Shown piece by piece: positions 7,614 to 13,021 of a stretch of 13,021 nt of DNA. Below the pieces are notes generated by a model. The model did not search any database. It was given only the letters and a program-made list of their open reading frames with translations, and was not told the DNA's origin. The translations under genes and the position numbers were made by a program. Numbering within the stretch: position 1 is the first letter of the stretch; each line of letters begins with the position of its first letter. This DNA is from Rhodospirillales bacterium (lineage in GTDB: Bacteria; Pseudomonadota; Gammaproteobacteria; Steroidobacterales; Rariloculaceae), in contig JAHEEO010000014.1 of NCBI GenBank assembly GCA_024640665.1, positions 1 to 13,021 on the forward strand, written 5' to 3'.

Positions 7614-8318
7614 TCAGGCGCTCGTTTCGCCACGCGCGCGCCGCAACGAGGTGACCTTGCTGGGCTGCTCATCTGCAAAGAGGCGGCGCATTTTCATCGC
7701 TGCTCTAAATTTCGCTGCGCGCACGTGACACTGGTATAAGACGTCTTTCATAATTTCAAGAAGCACCGCCGATTGCCCAGCGTCGATCTTGGGCATTGAT
7801 GCGCTGGAATCGAATAACACGTGCTTGAATGTGGCTGCGGTTGCGTCGTCAATTTCGCCAATTTGAATAATTTCCGCGAATGCGTTCTTCCAGCGACTTT
7901 GGCCCGGCTCCGGTAAATGTACGATTGATGCTGCGACCGTTCGTCTGCACATTGATGCAAATGCGTTGTGCAGATCGCCGGAATAACACTCCAGCGCTTC
8001 GTTGAACAGCTCGCGCACTTCGACGGGCAAGTAAGTGAACGCGAAGCGTTCTTTGGGCCGTTCTATTTCGACAACGCCGCCCGACAATTCAACACGATCG
8101 GCACTAATGGATCGCACCAGTGCCTTGCCAAAGCGCGGCTCGCCGCACGCGGAACACTGAAACCCGAGGGCCACGTGGCTGGGCGCGGTTTCTGTCAGCG
8201 TTTTGAATTTTGGCGTGGAGACCGGCAGCATTTGTGCATGCGCGCCACAATGCGGGCACTCACGCACCGGTGGCGCGGTTTGCTCGAAGCGATCATCTTT
8301 GTGGATATAAGCTGACAT
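7614..8318 (-). CDS. Zinc-ribbon protein, DUF4145-like
   Basis: A 234-aa soluble protein. Two CxxC knuckles, CPHCG (C21, C24) and CSACGEP (C55, C58), frame a short beta-rich zinc ribbon. The section from ~95 (PVEVRELFNEALECYSGDLHNAFASMCRRTVAASIVHL) is helical and matches the DUF4145 pattern of an acidic helix, Y-x-G, then an Ala-rich helix with an Arg pair. The end is a basic helix. There is no signal peptide or membrane segment. DUF4145 domains occur alone and in defence and restriction proteins, and their activity is not established. The ATG at 8318 has no clear Shine-Dalgarno. The gene follows ettA on the same strand, but a predicted terminator lies between them, so it may have its own promoter there. 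Family assignment is by motif pattern only, and no function is proposed. Confidence 0.7.
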   Translation of the reverse strand: MSAYIHKDDRFEQTAPPVRECPHCGAHAQMLPVSTPKFKTLTETAPSHVALGFQCSACGEPRFGKALVRSISADRVELSGGVVEIERPKERFAFTYLPVEVRELFNEALECYSGDLHNAFASMCRRTVAASIVHLPEPGQSRWKNAFAEIIQIGEIDDATAATFKHVLFDSSASMPKIDAGQSAVLLEIMKDVLYQCHVRAAKFRAAMKMRRLFADEQPSKVTSLRRARGETSA

Positions 8319-8353
8319 CGTGTGGGTGCTTTTTTAGTCAGTCTAATCCTAAC

Positions 8354-8370
8354 TGCTGCAAGGCGCAGCA
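8354..8370 (-). other. Second hairpin of a tandem pair after ettA
   Basis: TGCTGC (8354-8359) and GCAGCA (8365-8370) form a perfect 6-bp stem around a 5-nt loop. It has the same stem and loop size as the terminator-like hairpin at 8376-8392 just before it in the ettA transcript. It has no T-tract and may be a back-up 3' structure or part of the leader of the next gene. Confidence 0.35.
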
Positions 8371-8392
8371 CAAAATGCCGCGGCCTGCGGCA
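8371..8392 (-). terminator. Likely intrinsic terminator of ettA
   Basis: Read on the minus strand, TGCCGC-AGGCC-GCGGCA forms a 6-bp GC-rich stem with a 5-nt loop and is followed at once by TTTTG. It begins 10 nt after the ettA stop codon. The stem and position fit a short factor-independent terminator; the T-tract is only four bases, so termination may be partial. Confidence 0.5.
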
Positions 8393-8402
8393 ATTACTGG
8401 TA

Positions 8403-10076
8403 TCAGCTGGCCAGTCGGCGGTATTTGATCCGCTGGGGTCGATCTGCTCCGTCACCTTTACGGCGCTTCAGATCCGCAGCGTAGTCGGCATAGTTACCTT
8501 CGAAATATACGACCTCGCTGTTGCCTTCAAATGCCAATATATGTGTCGCAATGCGGTCCAGGAACCATCGATCATGCGAAATGACGACGGCACTGCCCGG
8601 AAAGTTCAATAGCGCCTCTTCCAGTGCGCGCAGGGTTTCCACGTCGAGATCATTGGTCGGCTCATCGAGCAACAGCACGTTGCCGCCTGAGCGGAGAAGT
8701 TTCGCTAAATGCACGCGGTTACGCTCGCCACCGGAAAGCAGGCCGACCTTCTTCTGTTGCTCCGAGCCCCGAAAATTGAAGTGTCCTACATAGGCACGTG
8801 ACGGAGTTTCGTAGCTCCCAATGCGCAGCATATCCTGACCTTCGCTGATTTCTTCCCAGACGGATTTATCATCGTTGAGGCTTTCGCGTGATTGGTCGAC
8901 ATAGGCCAGTTCGACCGACTGACCGATGCGGATTTCTCCGCTGCTGGGAGTCTCCGTTCCAACCATCATTTTGAACAATGTAGTCTTGCCTGCGCCATTG
9001 GGCCCGATCACCCCGACAATACCGCCCGGGGGAAGGCTGAACGATAGATCTTCGAAAAGTACCCGGTCGCCGAACGCCTTACTCAAGCCTTCGACTTCGA
9101 TCACCTGGTCACCGAGCCTGGGTCCTGGCGGGATGTATATTTCATTTGTTTCGTTACGGGTCTGAAAGTCTTTTGAGTTCAGTTCGTCGAATCGTTGCAG
9201 TCGTGCCTTGGATTTCGCCTGCCGAGCTTTAGGATTGGAGCGCACCCATTCGAGTTCGGTCTGGATTGCGCGCTGCCGAGAGGCTTCTTGCTTTTCTTCA
9301 AGCTGGAGACGTTGCTCCTTCTGGCTCAGCCAGCTCGTGTAATTGCCTTCCCAGGGAATGCCGTGACCGCGATCCAGTTCCAGAATCCAGCCGGCAACAT
9401 TGTCCAAGAAGTATCGATCGTGCGTAACCGCAACCACGGTGCCGTCAAATTCAGCCAGGAATCGTTCGATCCAAGCCACTGACTCTGCATCAAGATGGTT
9501 GGTAGGCTCGTCGAGCAGCAACATATCCGGTTCGGATAACAGGAGCCGGCAAAGCGCGACGCGCCGCCGCTCCCCGCCTGACAGTTTGTCGATTGTTGCG
9601 TCCCATTCGGGAAGGCGTAGCGCATCCGCCGCGATCTCGAGCTTGCGCTCGACTTCCCAGCCGCCTACTGCATCGATAGCGTCCTGCAACTTGCCCTGTT
9701 CTTCCAGCAATTGTGTCATTTCGTCGGTTTCGAGTGGTTCGGCAAACCGATCGCTGATGGCGTTGAATCGTGCGACCAAATCGAACGTCTCGGCCATGCC
9801 TTGCTCGACGATTTCGCGAACGCTGGCTTTGGCGTCGAGCTCGGGCTCTTGGGCAAGATAGCCAACCCTAATGCCGGCTTGAGGCCGCGCTTCGCCTTCA
9901 AAATCCTGGTCGACACCGGCCATAATCCGCAACAGGGTCGACTTGCCTGAACCGTTGAGTCCGAGTACACCGATTTTTGCGCCGGGAAAAAAACTTAAGC
10001 TGATATCGCGCAGAATATGGCGCTTTGGCGGAACGACTTTGGCAAGTCGGTTCGTGGTATAGATGTACTGTGCCAT
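8403..10076 (-). CDS. ettA: Energy-dependent translational throttle protein EttA (ABC-F ATPase)
   Basis: A 557-aa ABC-F protein. The start is placed at ATG 10076, since MAQYIYTTNRLAKVVPPKRH matches the E. coli EttA N-terminus; eight extra in-frame residues run to 10100. ABC domain 1 has Walker A GLNGSGKST (39-47), signature LSGGERRR (165-172) and Walker B LLLDEPTNHLD (186-196, Glu190). The arm and P-site tRNA interaction linker covers ~235-320 (IPWEGNYTSWL, ELEWVRSNPKARQAKSKARL, NETNEIYIPPGPRLGD). Domain 2 has GPNGAGKTT (358-366), LSGGERNR (447-454) and LLLDEPTNDLD (468-478, Glu472). EttA binds the ribosomal E site and gates the first elongation steps according to the ATP/ADP ratio. E. coli EttA is 555 aa, so this one is full length. 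It is divergent from the HDAC-family gene, with 85 nt between starts that hold two palindromes. Confidence 0.97.
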   Translation of the reverse strand: MAQYIYTTNRLAKVVPPKRHILRDISLSFFPGAKIGVLGLNGSGKSTLLRIMAGVDQDFEGEARPQAGIRVGYLAQEPELDAKASVREIVEQGMAETFDLVARFNAISDRFAEPLETDEMTQLLEEQGKLQDAIDAVGGWEVERKLEIAADALRLPEWDATIDKLSGGERRRVALCRLLLSEPDMLLLDEPTNHLDAESVAWIERFLAEFDGTVVAVTHDRYFLDNVAGWILELDRGHGIPWEGNYTSWLSQKEQRLQLEEKQEASRQRAIQTELEWVRSNPKARQAKSKARLQRFDELNSKDFQTRNETNEIYIPPGPRLGDQVIEVEGLSKAFGDRVLFEDLSFSLPPGGIVGVIGPNGAGKTTLFKMMVGTETPSSGEIRIGQSVELAYVDQSRESLNDDKSVWEEISEGQDMLRIGSYETPSRAYVGHFNFRGSEQQKKVGLLSGGERNRVHLAKLLRSGGNVLLLDEPTNDLDVETLRALEEALLNFPGSAVVISHDRWFLDRIATHILAFEGNSEVVYFEGNYADYAADLKRRKGDGADRPQRIKYRRLAS

Positions 10077-10106
10077 GGTATTGCCCGCTCGAAAGGGCAC
10101 GAATTA

Positions 10107-10127
10107 TTCATGAACCAATCGCGATTG
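10107..10127. promoter_or_regulatory. Two palindromes between divergent ettA and HDAC genes
   Basis: TTCATGAA (10107-10114) is followed one base later by the perfect 12-bp palindrome CAATCGCGATTG (10116-10127). They sit in the middle of the 85-nt gap between the divergent ettA and HDAC-family start codons, where both promoters must lie. The second shares 11 bases with the site at 6611-6621. It is a candidate operator serving both genes. I could not place convincing -35/-10 boxes. Confidence 0.4.
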
Positions 10128-10161
10128 AAAACAACTGATTTACATTCCAGGGCTATTAGCG

Positions 10162-11109
10162 ATGGCTAATGCCAGCGGCGTAATCCTCTGTGCGGGCCCA
10201 GAGATTGCGGCCTACGGCTTCCCCGGAGGCCATCCGTTTGGTCAAGACCGGCACGCTGCGTTCATGGCCGAATTAGAGCGCTCGCCAGCCGTTGCTGCGC
10301 TGATTCGGATGTCGCCGGTCAACGCTTCCCGGGAACAGCTCGAGTGGTTCCACACTTCGGAATATGTAAGCCGTGTGGAGGCCATGTCGTTGATCGGCGA
10401 AGGTTATCTCGATGGCGGGGATACACCTGCTTTCGAGGGGGTCTTCGAGGCTGCGAGTGCCGTGGCCGGCGCTACGCTCGGAGTGTTGTCGCGCGTTATC
10501 GAGGGCCCAGTGCCGCGCGCTTTTGTGCCGATCGCCGGACTCCATCACGCTCGCCGCGATGGCGCCGCCGGTTTTTGTGTATTCAACGATTGCGGAATTG
10601 CGATCGAGGCCGCACGGCGGGCGCACGGATTGACCCGGGTTGCCTATGTCGATATTGATGCGCACCACGGCGATGGCGTGTTCTACGCGTTTGAATCTGA
10701 CCCGGATGTTATTTTTGCGGACCTCCATGAGGATGGCGCATATCTTTATCCGGGTACTGGGCGGCGCGATGAACGCGGGCTTGGCAAAGCCAGCGGCACG
10801 AAGCTGAATATTCCGTTACCGCCTGGAGCCGATGACGCCCATTTCATGAAAGCATGGGAAGAAATCGAGGCGTTTGTCGATGCACGCAATCCTGAATTGA
10901 TCATTCTGCAATGCGGTGCAGACTCTCTGGGCGGTGATCCGATTACGCACTTGGCCTTCACTGAACAGGCACATGCGCATGCAGCGATGCGCTTGCGGAG
11001 TCTGGCGGATCGGCACTGCGATGGCCGCCTGATTGCGCTAGGTGGCGGCGGTTACGACCGCCGCAATCTGGCGCGGGCCTGGACTCGCGTCGTGGAGGCG
11101 CTCTCATGA
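10162..11109 (+). CDS. Histone deacetylase-family (AcuC/HDAC-like) Zn-dependent deacetylase
   Basis: A 315-aa arginase-fold deacetylase whose active-site motifs are all present. GLHHARRDGAAGFCVFND (126-143) carries the His pair H128/H129. VDIDAHHGDGV (163-173) carries the zinc ligands D166 and H168. CGADSLGGDP (251-260) carries zinc ligand D254. GGGGYD (294-299) carries the transition-state Tyr298. The enzyme should therefore be active on an N-acetyl-lysine or acetyl-amine. Known bacterial relatives include AcuC, which deacetylates acetyl-CoA synthetase, and acetylpolyamine amidohydrolases; the substrate here cannot be read from sequence. There is no signal peptide, so it is cytosolic. It opens the rightward run, and its last four bases (ATGA) overlap the start of the SHMT-family gene, which implies co-translation. 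Confidence 0.93.
   Translation: MANASGVILCAGPEIAAYGFPGGHPFGQDRHAAFMAELERSPAVAALIRMSPVNASREQLEWFHTSEYVSRVEAMSLIGEGYLDGGDTPAFEGVFEAASAVAGATLGVLSRVIEGPVPRAFVPIAGLHHARRDGAAGFCVFNDCGIAIEAARRAHGLTRVAYVDIDAHHGDGVFYAFESDPDVIFADLHEDGAYLYPGTGRRDERGLGKASGTKLNIPLPPGADDAHFMKAWEEIEAFVDARNPELIILQCGADSLGGDPITHLAFTEQAHAHAAMRLRSLADRHCDGRLIALGGGGYDRRNLARAWTRVVEALS
11094..11098 (+). promoter_or_regulatory. Ribosome binding site of the SHMT-family gene
   Basis: GGAGG lies 7 nt before ATG 11106, inside the last codons of the HDAC-family gene. It is a consensus Shine-Dalgarno that fixes the start at the ATGA overlap and indicates coupled but independent initiation. Confidence 0.75.
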
Positions 11110-12356
11110 CGTTGCAGGCATTCGATTCAGCAGTTGACGCTGCTTTGCGTGCGGAGCGCCAGCGTCAGGAGGGCTTCATTGAGCTTATTGCCTCCGAAAA
11201 CTATGCGAGCCCTCGCGTACTCGAGGTCCAGGGCAGTTGCTTAACGAATAAGTACGCCGACGGCTATCCCGGAGCGCGCACTTACAGCGGTTGCGAGCAT
11301 GTCGATGTTGTCGAAAATCTGGCTCGCGAGCGTGCCTGCCAACTGTTTGGAGCAGATTTTGCGAATGTTCAACCGTACTCCGGCACGCAAGCCAATGCGG
11401 CGGTGTACGCGGCCTTGCTCGAACCCGGCGATACATTATTGGGCATGGCAGCGGCACACGGCGGCCATATTACGCATGGTGACGCGAGCAGCTTTGCAGG
11501 GCGCATTTATCGAGCCGTTGCTTACGGTACGAGCCCTTCGTCGGCGCAGATCGACTACGACGAGGTTGCTGCGCTGGCTGAACAGCATCGACCGAAGCTG
11601 ATAGTTGCCGGTTATTCGGCGTATTCACGCACGCTGGACTGGGCCCGATTCCGCGAGATTGCGGATGCCGTCGGTGCCTACCTACTCGTCGATATGGCCC
11701 ATGCTGCAGGTTTGATTGCCGCTGGGTTCAGTCCAAACCCGGTGCCCTTTGCTGACGTGTGTACTTCAACTACGCATAAGACTCTGCGGGGGCCACGCGG
11801 GGGTCTGATTCTCGGGCGCGGCAATGCGGAAATCGCGCATCGACTCGATGCCGGTATATACCCAGGCACGCAAGGCGGACCCCTGATGCATGTCGTCGCA
11901 GCAAAGGCGGTTGCTTTCGGTGAAGCGCTGCGACCCAGTTTCAAGGCTTATCAGGCAAAGGTGATCGCCAACGCGCAGACTTTGGCTGCCGCGCTTGCAG
12001 CAAAGGGCTTTGATATCGTGACAGGCGGCACGGACAATCACATGATGCTGGTAGATTTAAGTAACAGGAATATCAGTGCGCGCGACGCAGTGACGGCACT
12101 CGAAAACGCACACATTGCAGTGAGCGGCTGGCGACTGCCGGGCGGACTGAAGAATGAGCCTGCGCGCGCCTTGCGCTTGGGCACAGCGGCTGTATCGACG
12201 CGCGGATTCGGTCATCGAGAAATGACTGAATTGGCCAGCGATATTAGCCAGGTGCTGGCGGATCCGCGTGGCTCGATTGTGCAGGTGCGCGAGCGCGTTG
12301 CGGCAATGTGTTCGGCTTTCCCGGTTTATGGTCCGGGTTCAAGCTGGGAGCATTAG
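11106..12356 (+). CDS. glyA: Serine hydroxymethyltransferase-family PLP enzyme, divergent active site
   Basis: At 416 aa it is the usual length for bacterial SHMT, which interconverts serine plus tetrahydrofolate and glycine plus 5,10-methylene-THF. The PLP fold is intact: IELIASENYASPRV (25-38), AHGGHITHG (117-125), VDMAHAAGL (195-203), PLP-lysine K225 in TTHKTLRGPRGG, R231, GTQGGPLMH (254-262) and carboxylate-binding R357 in LRLGT. Several near-invariant positions differ from E. coli GlyA: YAEGYPG reads YADGYPG (D52 for catalytic Glu57), the PHSGSQAN motif reads PYSGTQAN (Y91), the folate-contact Leu121 is A116, and the VNKN...P.D...SPF folate loop is replaced by VSGWRLPGGLKNEPARA (339-355). 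It sits in the normal glyA slot before nrdR and ribD. It may be a working but odd GlyA or an SHMT-like enzyme with another substrate, so the symbol is tentative. Confidence 0.85.
   Translation: MTLQAFDSAVDAALRAERQRQEGFIELIASENYASPRVLEVQGSCLTNKYADGYPGARTYSGCEHVDVVENLARERACQLFGADFANVQPYSGTQANAAVYAALLEPGDTLLGMAAAHGGHITHGDASSFAGRIYRAVAYGTSPSSAQIDYDEVAALAEQHRPKLIVAGYSAYSRTLDWARFREIADAVGAYLLVDMAHAAGLIAAGFSPNPVPFADVCTSTTHKTLRGPRGGLILGRGNAEIAHRLDAGIYPGTQGGPLMHVVAAKAVAFGEALRPSFKAYQAKVIANAQTLAAALAAKGFDIVTGGTDNHMMLVDLSNRNISARDAVTALENAHIAVSGWRLPGGLKNEPARALRLGTAAVSTRGFGHREMTELASDISQVLADPRGSIVQVRERVAAMCSAFPVYGPGSSWEH
12346..12350 (+). promoter_or_regulatory. Ribosome binding site of nrdR
   Basis: GGGAG ends 6 nt before ATG 12357, inside the last codons of the SHMT-family gene. 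Together with the direct TAG-ATG junction it fixes the nrdR start. Confidence 0.7.
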
Positions 12357-12860
12357 ATGCATTGTCCGTTTTGCGGTTTCGTAGATACGAAAGTAATCGA
12401 TTCGCGACTTGCCGGCGAGGGCAGGCAGGTGCGGCGTCGGCGCGAGTGCCTGAAGTGCGGCGAGCGGTGCACCACGTTCGAGACGCCTGAGCTGGTGATG
12501 CCCCGGGTTGTGAAACGCGACGATAGACGCGAGCCCTTCGATCACACGAAACTGCGTAACGGCGTAGTGAGCGCATTGCAGAAACGTCCGGTTGCCAGCG
12601 AAGAGATTGAGCGGCTAATTGAACGAGTGACGCATAAACTGCAAAGCGTCGGCGAACGCGAAGTGCAGAGCGGGTTCATTGGTGACCTCGTCATAGAAGA
12701 ATTGCGCGAATTAGACGAAATTGCATACGTGCGGTTTGCTTCGATTTATCGAAGTTTTCAAGATGTCACGGAGTTTCAGGACGAGATCCACCGCTTAAAA
12801 CTTTTGTCAAAGCTGGCTGTTGATCGCGATCAATTGTCCTTGTTGCCGGACGACGACTAG
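12357..12860 (+). CDS. nrdR: Transcriptional repressor NrdR
   Basis: A 167-aa NrdR, the nucleotide-sensing repressor of ribonucleotide reductase operons. The N-terminal zinc ribbon uses C3 and C6 (MHCPFCG) and C31 and C34 (CLKCGERCTTFE), with the family's VIDSR and the basic RRRREC run that helps contact DNA. An ATP-cone follows at ~49-139 (PRVVKRDDRREPFDHTKLRNGV to YVRFASIYRSFQD), which binds ATP/dATP and switches the oligomeric state. It is 18 residues longer than the 149-aa E. coli protein because of a C-terminal tail ending DQLSLLPDDD. It begins directly at the stop of the SHMT-family gene and precedes ribD, a common gammaproteobacterial order. I found no clear NrdR box in the window, so its targets lie elsewhere. 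Confidence 0.97.
   Translation: MHCPFCGFVDTKVIDSRLAGEGRQVRRRRECLKCGERCTTFETPELVMPRVVKRDDRREPFDHTKLRNGVVSALQKRPVASEEIERLIERVTHKLQSVGEREVQSGFIGDLVIEELRELDEIAYVRFASIYRSFQDVTEFQDEIHRLKLLSKLAVDRDQLSLLPDDD
12820..12833. promoter_or_regulatory. 14-bp palindrome with ATCGCGAT core upstream of ribD
   Basis: TTGATCGCGATCAA is a perfect 14-bp palindrome within the last codons of nrdR (encoding VDRDQ), ending 58 nt before the ribD start. It shares the ATCGCGAT core with the sites at 6612-6621 and 10116-10127. Its position would suit control of a ribD-proximal promoter, but coding constraint could also explain it. Confidence 0.3.
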
Positions 12861-12891
12861 TCGGTCATGGGCTCCTTCAAAGTAGATGCTT

Positions 12892-13021
12892 ATGACAGAC
12901 CAGCTTGATTCGGTGCATATGGCGCGCGCGCTGAGCTTGGCCGAACGCGGTTTATCCAACACGGATCCGAACCCCAGTGTCGGATGCGTCATTGTCCAGG
13001 GGGGCGAAATTGTCGGCGAAG
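12892..13021 (+). CDS. ribD: Riboflavin biosynthesis deaminase/reductase RibD, 3'-truncated by the window
   Basis: Only the first 43 codons are present; the frame is open at the right edge. From ATG 12892 the protein reads MTDQLDSVHMARALSLAERG, then DPNPSVGCVIV and GEIVGE, the start of the cytidine-deaminase-like domain of RibD, in which PNPxVGxVIV is characteristic. RibD deaminates the pyrimidine formed by GTP cyclohydrolase II and then reduces its ribose side chain. The zinc-binding HAE and PCxxxxxxxPC motifs would lie beyond the window. There is no strong Shine-Dalgarno, and an in-frame ATG follows at codon 10. The gene starts 31 nt after nrdR, as in many gammaproteobacteria, and is probably co-transcribed with it. 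Confidence 0.9.
   Translation, partial: MTDQLDSVHMARALSLAERGLSNTDPNPSVGCVIVQGGEIVGE

Noticed and set aside
8319..8402. TTGTGC-16 nt-TAGGAT as a promoter for the zinc-ribbon gene
   Set aside because: Both boxes are weak matches and overlap the hairpins; I could not separate it from chance.
10077..10100. Longer ettA reading beginning at 10100
   Set aside because: EttA proteins begin MAQ(Y/F)xYT; the eight added residues have no counterpart and the ATG at 10076 fits the family.
10081..10109. Possible -35 (TTGCCC) and -10 (TTATTC) boxes for the HDAC-family gene
   Set aside because: Spacing is 17 but the -10 box matches the consensus poorly, and GCCC/GGGC pairing in the same place gives another explanation.
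1..13021. CRISPR arrays, transposase genes, integrases, tRNA or rRNA genes
   Set aside because: No spaced direct repeats, transposase motifs, cloverleaf-like segments or conserved rRNA stretches were recognised on either strand.

Overview
The window reads as chromosomal DNA from a gammaproteobacterium, probably an environmental or marine lineage; the genus cannot be set from the sequence. The main grounds are an EttA that follows the Escherichia coli protein closely along its whole length, and a glyA-type gene, nrdR and ribD in the order usual for Gammaproteobacteria. Coding density is high. I see no tRNA or rRNA gene, CRISPR array, insertion sequence or integrase, and no gene-free stretch over 300 bases.

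Layout. (1) 2-2554 (+): large P-domain plus WD40-like propeller protein, with its reading frame open to the left edge. (2) 2661-3233 (+): small EexN-like lipoprotein. (3) A leftward cluster lemA (6552-5962), M48 metalloprotease (5946-4006) and SYLF-domain protein (4004-3279), with gaps of 15 and 1 nt, converging on the lipoprotein gene. (4) apbE (6551-7591, +), head to head with lemA so that the two start codons overlap. (5) A leftward pair, ettA (10076-8403) and a zinc-ribbon DUF4145-like gene (8318-7614), separated by two tandem hairpins. (6) A rightward run from 10162: HDAC-family deacetylase, SHMT-family enzyme, nrdR and the start of ribD. The first three are coupled by a 4-nt overlap and a direct TAG-ATG junction; ribD follows after 31 nt.

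How the genes may work together. LemA, the membrane protease and the SYLF protein look like an envelope unit. ApbE is an exported flavinyltransferase whose target is not in view. EttA acts on ribosomes. The rightward run puts an SHMT-type enzyme next to the NrdR repressor and riboflavin synthesis, as in many gammaproteobacteria, but with an HDAC-family gene added in front.

The points most worth a second look: (a) the SHMT-family protein keeps its PLP residues but has changed several near-invariant positions of the folate and catalytic site, so it may not be an ordinary GlyA; (b) an ATCGCGAT-core palindrome occurs three times, each time close upstream of a gene start; (c) lemA and apbE have interlocked starts; (d) lemA, M48 and SYLF genes are tightly linked; (e) a P-domain is attached to a propeller with no protease domain in view. 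I do not see a clear defence, CRISPR or mobile system here.
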